From the NCBI RefSeq assembly GCF_005943945.1, contig NZ_CP040710.1, forward strand, positions 817,001 through 881,000: a stretch of 64,000 bases of DNA, written 5' to 3'. The notes beneath the pieces are model-generated. The model was not told where the DNA came from. It worked only from the letters and a program-made list of their open reading frames with translations, and did not search any database. This DNA is from Aggregatimonas sangjinii (GTDB lineage: Bacteria > Bacteroidota > Bacteroidia > Flavobacteriales > Flavobacteriaceae). Position numbers and translations under genes: made by a program. Every line of letters begins with the position of its first letter. The first letter of the stretch is position 1. Positions 38,501 through 50,200 of the stretch are shown piece after piece.

Positions 38501-40098
38501 ACGGTGTTGTCGACGTTAATTTCGGATTCAACTTCAACACCATAGTAAATACTAATGAAGATGGTCAAGGGTCGCTTGACCAATTCATTGTCAACAGCAA
38601 TAATTTGGATGAAACAGGTTTAGATATTGAGGCCAATAGCATTTTTGACCCGGCCGCCGGAGATGACACATCTGTATTTATGATTCCTTCTACAGCAGAT
38701 CCGTTGGGCAGGACACCCGATGGAAATTTCAGCAACGGTTACTTTAACATCGAACTTTCAAATGGAAATCCACTTACTCCGATAACCGGTAACAATACCG
38801 CAATAGATGGAAGAACACAAACGTCTTACTCCGGAAATACGAATACCGGAACTGTTGGGGCCGGTGGCACTGCTGTAGGTACCTCGGGAACTGTACTACC
38901 AAATTACGATTATCCGGAAATTCAAGTATACCGACCTGGAGGAGATGTACTGAGATTGCAAGGGACCGATGTGGTCATACGAAATCTTGCGGTCTACGCC
39001 AATAATAATGCCGGGGTTCGAATGGATAATGGATCGGCATCCGTATCGAACAATCTTCTAGGGGTAAACGCTTTGGGTGCAGCAGTAGGAGGTATTGATG
39101 ACGGGGCAGAGATATTGGGAGGATCAATAATCGTAGACAGCAATTATATCAGCGATAATACCGATGCTGGAATTATGGTAAACGGTGGTACTTCTTCGAT
39201 TATTCAGAATAACCACATCGTTCTTAATGGAAATAACGCATGTGATGATAATATCACTTTACAGGCGGGTTCGGGAATTATCATTCAACACAATCTAATC
39301 GAGAATGCTGCATCCTTAGGAATTGATGGGGATGGTATTTCGGGAAATGTCACTATAACGGAGAATACCATAAGACAGTCTGGCCAAGATGGCGGAAATT
39401 GCGGGGGTACCATTGAGAACGCGGGCATCCTATTAGACGGTAACGATTCTTCGATAACGAATAATATCATCAATAGTAATGGTGGTGCAGGAATCGTACT
39501 AGCTGGTGGTTCTACCGCTGGTAATTTAATTTCACGAAACTCCATTTACGCCAACGGCACGGCAGCAGCTACGCTGGGTATCGATTTAGACCAATCAAAT
39601 GGGCTAGGTGATGGGGTAACGTTGAATGATGATGGCGATGTAGACAATGGGCCTAATGGAGCGATAAACTTTCCGGTCATTACCTCTTCCCTTGTTTCTG
39701 GTAGCACTATGGTTGTTAGGGGCTGGTCTAGGCCAGGCGCGACGATAGAGTTTTTTCTAACCGATATAAATGAAGGGTCTGCGACCACAGGGGACAATCA
39801 ATTAGGCTTGTCAACAGACTATGGCGAAGGCCAAACATTCTTTGGTACCGTCGTCGAAGGTAGCGCTTCCGATCTGGATGGTTCATCATCGACTTATACC
39901 GATTTGGACGGTAATACCGATACAACCAATAAATTTCATTTTGTCATTAGTCTACCTCCCACGGTTACGGTAGGCGATGTGATAACTTCCACCGCTACTT
40001 TGAGCAATTCTACATCTGAATTTTCTCCGATGAGCATCCTAAGAATACCTACTGTAATTACCAATAGAAGAATTACCTATCGCGTTAAGAAAGACTAG
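35554..40098 (+). CDS. Large secreted mosaic protein: Calx-beta, CUB, SdrD-B-like and beta-helix domains
   Basis: A 1514-residue protein with a signal peptide ending YSFGQ at about 27. In order: a jelly-roll/MAM-like domain (30-190); a Calx-beta domain (about 200-310) with DDTATSGTDYTTTNGILNFS; a CUB-like domain (about 315-425); a second Calx-beta domain (about 430-545); a region beginning FQEFDGYFDY with an AYLYWAHSN-type stretch (550-845); an SdrD B-like Ig fold (about 847-960) with IAGTVFED; and a right-handed beta-helix (about 1000-1400). The end, ITNRRITYRVKKD, does not resemble a type A or type B sorting domain. It is probably an extracellular adhesin-like protein; the export route is unclear. 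Confidence 0.85.
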   Translation: MNSINRLSINICISLLLLMVCNYSFGQVNDDFESGAAGWSNQGAPASGNWTIGNPTGTNWQLEDDHTPSGVTALYTAANNGGADGTDDVDGGTAILQSPIYNITVSSTLSVWYFFGQRDNGDDAGDFFRLEYSLDGGTSYTTLVFIGDVTTIPNWTNATAPIPAGSNVVLRVSAADGGNAGDIIEAGIDDLSILPSIPIITVGDETVNEDDGTVTFTVRHTGASATGPFTVNYTTSDDTATSGTDYTTTNGILNFSGTVNDTETITVPILDDALFENTEIFNLQFTATSDPGVDISDSAIGTIADDDAIVMTDGVTENTCDDTFVDSGIGSNYGNNENIVYTICPDTANNYISLDFRNFDVRVGDLLSIYRGTTTGGTLIGQFDNSNVPTNVDSSVAEGGCLTLQFTSNGNTTGTGWEARVTCSPEGPKIIIDDISFDEDIGNAVFTVRSTRAAHGINTLFGFVNRPFTVDFQTVNGSALAGSDYTTTTGTLTFTGAIGNVQTISVPISNDGIPEFDEDFWIEFTGANAPNGTINFSDTGRGTINSQILANDPLTLFQEFDGYFDYTTTGGTLRTNSNGVDACSITTTSSNNLISPIPATATIEKAYLYWAHSNTVRDASVTFEGQTVTANFLYQTTLTNRNFYGYVSDVTGIVSGISNLSTNSFDFSDLDIDNTGDYCSTNTVLGGWTLIVFYEDPSLPAVNINLYQGFDGLSNEGTSFTLDSFYAISGAGAKASFLSWEGDPDLDGNSTGSTNPEELSITNQGGTNFILSGDGGQTGNNSYNSTIYDNTVVPAYNISTSYGVDLDTYDISTYIQPADTEITANVDVGQDFVISAAVVLKVPSNLIAGTVFEDTNYPGGPGRNLATSGGFGVSGAVVELFNSLGTFVERKTTDINGDYSFGGMADGAYSVKVVNSTIKSNRGGGLNCSVCYPVQTFRRFGTANALTDVTDEVGGADPSASQDVALGVLNGAQSVSIVSVSGNGVVDVNFGFNFNTIVNTNEDGQGSLDQFIVNSNNLDETGLDIEANSIFDPAAGDDTSVFMIPSTADPLGRTPDGNFSNGYFNIELSNGNPLTPITGNNTAIDGRTQTSYSGNTNTGTVGAGGTAVGTSGTVLPNYDYPEIQVYRPGGDVLRLQGTDVVIRNLAVYANNNAGVRMDNGSASVSNNLLGVNALGAAVGGIDDGAEILGGSIIVDSNYISDNTDAGIMVNGGTSSIIQNNHIVLNGNNACDDNITLQAGSGIIIQHNLIENAASLGIDGDGISGNVTITENTIRQSGQDGGNCGGTIENAGILLDGNDSSITNNIINSNGGAGIVLAGGSTAGNLISRNSIYANGTAAATLGIDLDQSNGLGDGVTLNDDGDVDNGPNGAINFPVITSSLVSGSTMVVRGWSRPGATIEFFLTDINEGSATTGDNQLGLSTDYGEGQTFFGTVVEGSASDLDGSSSTYTDLDGNTDTTNKFHFVISLPPTVTVGDVITSTATLSNSTSEFSPMSILRIPTVITNRRITYRVKKD

Positions 40099-40972
40099 CG
40101 TACATCGAGGTATTTGCGCGAATCATACAATTAGATGGTCACACCAATTCTAGTCTAGAATTACCGTTAGAATGCCCAAAAATCATGGAGATCGGAATCT
40201 AGGTGATACTCTAGCTTCGTCCTTTTTTGTACGGTACTCCGAACAATCCATGGTATTTATGAAACAAATCACTTTGGGATTTCCCTTTAAATAAAAAGGA
40301 ATCTATTTTTAAGATAACTTAAAACGCATTTGGGTGTAAGAGATCTCAATTTGTTTTGGGGTAGATTTTCACCATAAAATCAGGCTCAATTATCCCATAT
40401 TAGCCATCAAATAAAGAGTATTCGCCTTCTTCTAAACCGCTTGTTGCTGGTTTTTTATTTTGTATTGAAAATCAGTTGATAGTACTTTCAACCTGTAGTT
40501 TCATATTATCTTAAAGCGAGGTCTTTATTCGAAGAGCGACAACCTCAGGCGTCATTACTTTATAGGTGAACAGAACTACCGAAATCACAAAATTGGCATT
40601 ATATGGAAAGACCTAAAAAAAATCGGTTTTTTTTTTCAAATACATAGGTGAAAACGCCCCAAGGTAGTTTATAATTTCTTTCGAAAAATATCTTTTGAAG
40701 TGGTAAAATGATATGGAAAAAGGAGTACCGCTCTTGTTATTTCAAAATGCTCCATATTTTGATAAAAAAACTTTTAATGAGATTTCGAAACCTCTTTTTT
40801 GGTCATCAAAATGGCTTCTCAGACGTTGAATCAAATTTTTTATGAATTCCCGAACACCTTGGTTTTATGCAACTTATCGACCAATGACGAGACCCGATTT
40901 AGTGAATTTAGAAGTAGGAAACCTCATCTTTTAGTACTTATACAGTACAAATTTCACGTTACACAACAATTA

Positions 40973-41003
40973 TTTTCCTATGGAAGGCTTAGGGTTAATT
41001 TTG
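40973..41003 (+). promoter_or_regulatory. Possible promoter of the giant repeat protein gene
   Basis: TAATTTTG at 40996-41003 fits TAnnTTTG. TTTTC at about 40973 is a weak -33 match 19 bases upstream. It would give a leader of about 280 bases. Confidence 0.4.
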
Positions 41004-41011
41004 TAAAGTGT

Positions 41012-41040
41012 AAATGAACCATAATTGTAGAGGTTCATTT
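41012..41040 (+). other. Inverted repeat at the predicted transcript start
   Basis: AAATGAACC and GGTTCATTT form a perfect 9-pair stem with an 11-base loop, just after the possible promoter. It could be an operator or a 5' RNA hairpin. Confidence 0.6.
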
Positions 41041-41112
41041 ATTGCGACCCAAAGAATGAACAACTTAACCGAGCTTAACATCATTTCCGTATGGAAAGAC
41101 CAAATGGCGTAC

Positions 41113-41167
41113 CACGGCAAAAAAATGCCTGTGTATCTCCACCACGCTTGTTCAAACCGGAACAAGC
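41113..41167 (+). other. Two further hairpins in the giant gene leader
   Basis: A bulged stem CACGGCA/TGCCTGTG with an A6 loop lies at 41113-41133. A perfect 8-pair stem GCTTGTTC/GAACAAGC with a 6-base loop lies at 41146-41167. Neither has a T-run. Confidence 0.5.
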
Positions 41168-41288
41168 TCGATCAAGTTTTCAGTCTTTAGAAAATAGCGA
41201 ATTAAGAAGTCCTCCTTTCTCGATAGTAGCAATATGAGAACGCTCAAGAGAGGCAATATTCAAGAAAGTACAAAGTAAAGTAACCACC

Positions 41289-44200
41289 ATGAAAAAATTA
41301 ATCGTATTTGTTGCTTTTCTAATATCGGCGTTTGCATTTGCGCAAACTACGGTCACTTTAGAAGACCAATGTAATTGTGAGGTGCTTAGCGGGCCCGATG
41401 TGACTGCTCCGGGTATGACCACTCCGGCGGGCGCTGATGTTGGTGATATCTATGTAAACACCAATACGGGAACCATTTATTATTGGACTGCTGGTGGTAC
41501 ATGGGAACTGACTTCCTCGGACGATCAGCAATTACAAAACTTCACTTTTGATACGTTGACCAATCAGCTTTCATTAGAAATCGAGAATGGAAATACGGTT
41601 ACGGTAGATTTGTCTTCTCTAAATCAAACAGCGGCTGATGTAAATTATGATAATTCAACTTCTGGCCTGACGGCGGGCAATGTGCAAGACGCAATTGATG
41701 AGATCAATGCGGCTGCTGGTACGGTGAGTTTGGTCGACCTTGGTGGTGGAATCTATGAGTTTACCAATGCGGCAGGTGTAACAACGACGATTAGCGATAC
41801 GTCACTTTCGACTTTAGTAAACAATGGGGATGGTTCGTATACGTATACCGACGAAGCTGGTAACTCTCAAGATATTTTTACGCAAGCAGCTTCGAATCCG
41901 TATGATAATTCTGGTTCCGGTCTATCTGCAAATAACGTGCAAGATGCAATTGACGAAATCAACAATGCAGCCAGTGCGGTCGAGCTCATCGACAACGGTG
42001 ACGGCACCTACGATTTCACGGATGCGGGCGGAAATACCACCACCATCACGGACACCTCGCTCTCGACCCTGAGCGCCCCTGTGAACGGCGTATACACCTA
42101 TACCGACGAGGCCGGCAACGTACAGACCATCGACACGAACGCGAGCACCAACCCCTACGACAACACGATTTCGGGCCTGACGGCGGTGAACGTACAGGAG
42201 GCCATCGACGAGATCAACGCGGCGGCCGGCACCGTATCCCTTACGGACAACGGCGACGGCACCTATGATTTTACCGATGCGGGCGGCAACACCACCACCA
42301 TCGCGGACACCTCGCTCTCGACCCTGAGCGCCCCGGTGAACGGCGTCTATACCTATACCGATGAGGCGGGCAATACCCAAACGATCGACACCAATGCATC
42401 GAGCAACCCCTATGACAATACGGTCTCCGGCCTTACGGCGGTGAACGTACAGGAGGCCATCGACGAGATCAACGCTGCGGCGGGAACGGTATCCCTTACG
42501 GACAACGGCGACGGTACCTATGATTTCACGGATGCGGGCGGCAACACCACCACCATCGCGGACACCTCGCTCTCGACACTGAGCGCACCGGTGAACGGCG
42601 TCTATACCTATACCGATGAGGCGGGCAATACCCAAACGATCGATACAAATGCGAGCACCAACCCTTACGATAATACGGTCTCCGGCCTCACTGCGGTAAA
42701 CGTACAGGAGGCCATCGACGAGATCAATGCGGCCGCTGGCACGGTGTCCCTTACGGACAACGGTGACGGCACCTATGACTTTACGGATGCGGGCGGAAAT
42801 ACCACCACCATCGCGGACACCTCGCTCTCCACCCTAAGCGCCCCGGTGAACGGCGTCTATACCTATACCGATGAGGCTGGCAATACCCAAACGATCGACA
42901 CCAATGCATCGAGCAACCCTTACGACAATACGGTCTCCGGCCTTACGGCGGTGAACGTACAGGAGGCCATCGACGAGATCAACGCTGCGGCGGGAACGGT
43001 ATCCCTTACGGACAACGGTGACGGTACCTATGATTTCACGGATGCGGGCGGGAATACCACGACGATAGCGGACACCTCGCTCTCCACCCTGAGCGCCCCT
43101 GTGAACGGGGTCTATACCTATACGGATGAGGCGGGCAATACCCAAACGATCGACACCAATGCATCGAGCAACCCCTATGACAATACGGTCTCCGGCCTTA
43201 CGGCGGTGAACGTACAGGAGGCCATCGACGAGATCAACGCTGCGGCGGGAACGGTATCCCTTACGGACAACGGCGACGGTACCTATGATTTCACGGATGC
43301 GGGCGGCAACACCACCACCATCGCGGACACCTCGCTCTCCACCCTGAGCGCCCCGGTGAACGGCGTCTATACCTATACCGATGAGGCGGGCAATACCCAA
43401 ACGATCGACACCAATGCATCGAGCAACCCCTATGACAATACGGTCTCCGGCCTTACGGCGGTGAACGTACAGGAGGCCATCGACGAGATCAACGCTGCGG
43501 CGGGAACGGTATCCCTTACGGACAACGGCGACGGTACCTATGATTTCACGGATGCGGGCGGCAACACCACCACCATCGCGGACACCTCGCTCTCGACACT
43601 GAGCGCACCGGTGAACGGCGTCTATACCTATACCGATGAGGCGGGCAATACCCAAACGATCGATACAAATGCGAGCACCAACCCTTACGATAATACGGTC
43701 TCCGGCCTCACTGCGGTAAACGTACAGGAGGCCATCGACGAGATCAATGCGGCCGCTGGCACGGTGTCCCTTACGGACAACGGTGACGGCACCTATGACT
43801 TTACGGATGCGGGCGGAAATACCACCACCATCGCGGACACCTCGCTCTCCACCCTAAGCGCCCCGGTGAACGGCGTCTATACCTATACCGATGAGGCTGG
43901 CAATACCCAAACGATCGACACCAATGCATCGAGCAACCCTTACGACAATACGGTCTCCGGCCTGACGGCGGTGAACGTACAGGCAGCCATCGACGAGATC
44001 AACGCAGCGGCCGGCACGGTGTCCCTTACGGACAACGGCGACGGCACCTACGACTTTACGGATGCGGGCGGAAATACCACCACCATCGCGGACACCTCGC
44101 TCTCCACCCTAAGCGCCCCGGTGAACGGCGTATACACCTATACCGATGAGGCTGGCAATACCCAAACGATAGATACCAATGCATCTAGCAATCCATATGA

Positions 44201-47200
44201 CAACACGGTCTCCGGCCTTACGGCGGTGAACGTACAGGAGGCCATCGACGAGATCAATGCGGCGGCGGGAACTGTGGAGCTGGTCGACAACGGCGACGGC
44301 ACCTATGACTTTACGGATGCGGGCGGGAATACCACGACCATTGCGGACACCTCGCTCTCCACCCTAAGTGCCCCAGTAAACGGCGTCTATACCTATACGG
44401 ATGAGGCGGGCAATACCCAAACGATCGACACCAATGCATCAAGCAATCCTTACGACAATACGGTTTCGGGATTGACGGCGGTAAACGTACAGGAGGCCAT
44501 CGACGAGATCAACGCTGCGGCCGGAACGGTATCCCTACAGGACAACGGCGACGGCACCTACGACTTTACGGATGCCGGCGGAAATACCACCACCATCGCG
44601 GACACCTCGCTCTCTACCTTGAGCGCCCCGGTGAACGGCGTCTATACCTATACCGATGAGGCGGGCAACGTATGGACCATCGATACGAACGCGAGTTCTA
44701 ACCCCTATGACAATACCACCTCTGGGCTAACGGCCACGGACGTTCAGGCTGCGATCGACGAGATCAATGCGGCCGCTGGCACGGTATCCCTTACGGACAA
44801 CGGTGACGGTACATATACTTTTACGGATGCTAGTGGTACGGATACAATTATTTCCGACACCTCTATTTCTACTTTAGTAGATAATGGAAATGCAACGTTT
44901 ACCTATACAGATGAAACAGGTACACCAGTAACCATTACTTTGATAAGCGGTGATGCCGACAATGATATTATAGTTGGAACCGATGGCGGCCTCTACCTAA
45001 ACGTGGCGGCAGTGACTGTTTCCGAAACGGTAACGACCCTGAACGATAACGGCGACGGCACCTATACCTATACCAGTGAGGACGGTACGCCGACCACTTT
45101 CGACATTACCAGATCGACGGTAGTTGACAACGGTGACGGTACCTTTACCATCACCGATGACAGCGGTACTTCGGTAACAGTGGATACGAACAATACGGTA
45201 ACGACCTTGGCTGATAACGGCGACGGTACGTTCACTTATACCAGTGAGGACGGTACGCCGACCACCTTCGTAGGAACCGATGATCAGGACGCGACCGAGG
45301 TCAGTCTGAACGCTGCCGTGGATGTTGACGGTGATGGGAACAACGAAACTACGGTCCAAGAGGCCATCGAGGATCTAGCGGCGATCACCGAAACGGTAAC
45401 CACCCTAGACGATAACGGCGACGGCACCTATACCTATACCAGTGAGGACGGTACGCCTACCACTTTCGACATTACCCGATCGACGGTAGTTGACAACGGT
45501 GACGGCACCTTTACGATCACCGATGACAGCGGTACTTCGGTAACCGTTGATACGAATAATACAGTAACCACATTAACCGACAACGGAGACGGAAGTTTTA
45601 CCTATAGGAACGAGGACAGTGTGGATGTCACCTTCCAGGCGTCTACAGTGACCGATAACGGCGATGGTACAAGTACCATAACCTTGGCGGACGGCGGAAC
45701 GGTAACGGTCGACAACGACGGAACCGATAATGTGGACGATGCGGACAACGATCCGACCAACGAGATTACCGACGTGACCGATAACGGAGATGGAACGACG
45801 ACCATCACGGACGTAAACGGCGGTACGATAACCGTGGACAACGATGGAACGGATAACGTGGACGATGCGGACAACGACCCTACGAACGAGATTACCGATG
45901 TAACAGACAACGGCGACGGCACTACGACCATCACGGACGTAAACGGCGGAACAGTAACGGTCGACAACGACGGAACGGATAATGTGGACGATGCGGACAA
46001 CGATCCGACCAACGAGATTACCGATGTTAGCGATAACGGCGACGGAACGACTACCATCACGGACGTGAACGGCGGTACGGTGACTGTCGACAACGATGGT
46101 ACCGATAATGTTGACGATGCCGATAACGACCCTACGAATGAATTCAATACCGGTAGCGGAATCACCGATGGTAGTCTTGAGATTACCGATGGGGGAGGAA
46201 CGGAATCCGTAAACCTTATCAGTACCGATGGCAACAACGACATCGGATTTGGCGCCGACGGTGCATTATATCTGAACGTCGCTTCTGTAACCATATCGGA
46301 AACTATAACAACTTTAGCTGATAACGGCGATGGAAGTTTTACCTACAGGAATGAGGATAGTGTGGATGTTACCTTTCAGGCATCTACCGTTACCGATAAT
46401 GGCGATGGAACAAGTACCATAACCTTGGCCGACGGTGGTACGGTAACGGTCGACAACGATGGAACGGATAACGTGGACGATGCCGATAACGATCCTACCA
46501 ACGAAATAACGGATGTCAGCGACAACGGTGACGGAACAACTACTATCACGGACGTAAACGGAGGAACGGTAACCGTAGACAACGACGGAACGGATAACGT
46601 GGACGATGCCGATAACGATCCTACCAACGAAATAACGGATGTCAGCGACAACGGTGACGGAACAACTACTATCACGGACGTAAACGGAGGAACGGTAACC
46701 GTAGACAACGACGGAACGGATAACGTGGATGATGCGGATAACGATCCGACCAACGAGATTACCGATGTTAGCGATAACGGCGACGGAACTACGACCATTA
46801 CCGACGTGAACGGCGGAACGGTAACCGTTGACAATGACGGGACGGATAACGTGGACGATGCGGACAACGATCCGACCAACGAGATCCAGACGGTCGCTTC
46901 CGGCGACGGTTCGGTAGGTGTGGTACGAACGGGCGATAATTTCGATTTATCGGTGACCTTTCCTGCGAACAACGACAACGATCCTACCAATGAAATCCAG
47001 ACACTGTCCCAGTCGGGTACGGACGTAACGCTTAGCGACGGTGGAGGTACCATTTCGGTAGCGGATAACGACAACGATTCTACAAACGAAATTACCGATG
47101 TAACAGACAACGGTGACGGCACTACGACCATTACCGACGTTAACGGCGGAACGGTTACCGTTGACAATGACGGTACGGACAATGTGGACGATGCCGATAA

Positions 47201-50200
47201 CGATCCGACCAACGAGATTACCGATGTTAGCGATAACGGCGACGGTACGACTACCATCACCGACGTAAACGGTGGTACGGTAACGGTCGACAACGATGGA
47301 ACGGATAACGTGGACGATGCCGATAACGATTCTACCAACGAAATAACGGATGTCAGCGACAACGGTGACGGAACAACTACTATCACGGACGTAAACGGAG
47401 GAACGGTAACCGTAGACAACGACGGCACCGATAATGTCGACGATGCGGACAACGACCCTACGAATGAATTCAATACCGGTAGCGGTATCACCGATGGTAG
47501 TCTTGAGATTACCGATGGAGGAGGAACAGAATCCGTAAACCTTATCAGTACCGATGGAAATAACGACATCGGATTTGGAGCCGATGGCGCATTATATCTA
47601 AATGTAGCTTCTGTAACCATATCGGAGACCATTACCACTTTGACGGATAATGGCGATGGAAGTTTTACCTATAGAAATGAAAATGGGGTAGATGTTACCT
47701 TTCAGGCGTCTACGGTGACCGATAATGGTGATGGTACAAGTACGGTGACCTTGGCTGACGGTGGTACGGTAACGGTCGATAACGACGGAACCGATAACGT
47801 GGACGATGCGGATAACGATCCTACCAACGAGATAACCGACGTGACCGACAACGGCGACGGCACTACCACCATCACCGACGTAAACGGCGGTACGGTAACC
47901 GTTGACAATGACGGGACGGATAACGTGGACGATGCGGATAACGATCCTGCGAACGAAATCACGGATGTGACCGACAACGGAGATGGAACGACAACCATCA
48001 CCGACGTAAACGGCGGTACGGTAACCGTTGACAATGACGGGACGGACAATGTGGACGATGCGGATAATGATCCTACGAACGAAATAACGGCTGTAAGCGA
48101 TAACGGCGACGGTACGACTACCATCACCGACGTAAACGGCGGCACGGTAACCGTTGACAATGACGGAACCGATAACGTGGACGATGCCGATAACGATCCG
48201 ACCAACGAGATCCAGACGGTCGCTTCCGGCGACGGTTCGGTAGGTGTTGTACGAACAGGCGATGATTTCGATTTATCGGTCACCTTCCCCGCGAACAACG
48301 ACAACGATCCTACAAACGAATTGCAGACGCTATCCCAATCGGGCACTGACGTGACCCTTAGCGACGGTGGTGGTACGATTTCGGTAGCGGACAACGACAA
48401 CGATTCGACCAACGAGATAACCGACGTGACCGACAACGGCGACGGTACGACTACCATCACCGACGTTAACGGCGGCACGGTAACGGTCGACAACGACGGT
48501 ACGGACAATGTCGACGATGCCGATAACGATCCGACCAACGAGATTACCGATGTTAGCGATAACGGTGACGGCACTACGACCATTACCGACGTAAACGGCG
48601 GTACGGTAACCGTTGACAATGACGGGACGGATAACGTCGATGATGCGGATAACGATCCTACCAACGAAATCACGGATGTGACCGACAACGGTGACGGCAC
48701 CACGACCATCACCGACGTGAACGGCGGCACGGTAACCGTTGACAACGACGGTACGGACAATGTGGACGATGCGGACAACGATCCGACCAACGAGATTACC
48801 GACGTGACCGATAACGGAGATGGAACGACTACCATCACGGACGTGAACGGCGGCACGGTAACTGTTGACAACGACGGGACGGATAACGTGGACGATGCGG
48901 ATAACGATCCTACCAACGAAATCACGGATGTGACCGACAACGGTGACGGAACAACTACCATCACGGACGTAAACGGAGGAACGGTAACGGTCGATAATGA
49001 CGGTACCGATAATGTTGACGATGCCGATAACGATCCCACGAACGAAATCACGGATGTGACCGACAACGGTGACGGAACAACTACCATCACGGACGTAAAC
49101 GGAGGAACGGTAACGGTCGATAATGACGGTACCGATAATGTCGACGATGCCGATAACGATCCTACAAATGAGATTACGAATGTCAGCGATAACGGTGACG
49201 GCACTACCACCATCACGGACGTTAACGGTGGTACGGTAACGGTCGACAACGACGGTACCGATAATGTTGACGATGCCGATAATGATCCTACGAATGAATT
49301 TAATACCGGTAGCGGTATCACCGATGGTAGTCTTGAGATTACCGATGGGGGAGGAACGGAATCCGTAAACCTTATCAGCACCGATGGCAACAATGACATA
49401 GGGTTTGGTAGCGACGGAGCATTATATCTGAACGTCGCGTCTGTAACCATATCGGAGACCATTACCACTTTGACGGATAATAGTGACGGGAGTTTTACCT
49501 ATAGGAATGAAAATGGGGTAGATGTCACTTTTCAGGCATCTATAGTGACCGACAACGGCGATGGAACTAGTACCATAACCTTAGCGGATGGCGGCACGGT
49601 AACGGTAGATAACGACGGTACGGATAACGTTGACGATGCGGACAATGATCCGACCAACGAGATCCAGACGGTCGCTTCCGGCGACGGTTCGGTAGGGGTT
49701 GTACGAACGGGCGACGATTTCGATTTATCGGTCACCTTCCCTGCGAACAACGATAATGACCCAACCAACGAATTTCAGACACTGTCCCAGTCGGGCACTG
49801 ACGTGACCCTTAGCGACGGTGGAGGTACCATTTCGGTAGCGGATAACGACAACGATTCTACCAATGAAATAACCGATGTGACCGACAACGGTGACGGAAC
49901 AACTACCATCACGGACGTAAACGGAGGAACGGTAACGGTCGATAATGACGGTACCGATAATGTCGACGATGCCGACAACGATCCGACCAACGAGATTACC
50001 GATGTAACGGACAACGGTGACGGCACTACGACCATCACCGACGTAAACGGCGGAACGGTAACCGTGGACAACGATGGAACGGATAACGTGGACGATGCGG
50101 ACAACGATCCGACCAACGAAATCCAGACGGTCGCTTCCGGCGACGGTTCGGTAGGGGTTGTACGAACGGGCGACGATTTCGACCTATCGGTCACCTTCCC

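Larger units (their letters stand above)
40099..41288. other. 1.2-kb AT-rich intergenic region before the giant gene
   Basis: No convincing gene. A 72-codon frame at 40799-41017 has no recognisable similarity. Notable items are an A8/T10 inverted stretch (40615-40636), a 12-base direct repeat TATGGAAAGACC at 40602 and 41090, a promoter-like element near 40996, and three hairpins in the last 280 bases. The size is unusual, as most gaps in the window are below 200 bases. Confidence 0.7.

Noticed and set aside
40799-41017. 72-codon plus-strand frame in the gap before the giant gene
   Set aside because: No similarity that I recognise, no start context, and it overlaps a promoter-like element and hairpin. 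Kept only as a possibility.
41646-44960. Regular repeats resembling a CRISPR array
   Set aside because: The units are 255 bases, in frame and translated, with no short palindromic repeat/spacer pattern and no cas genes.
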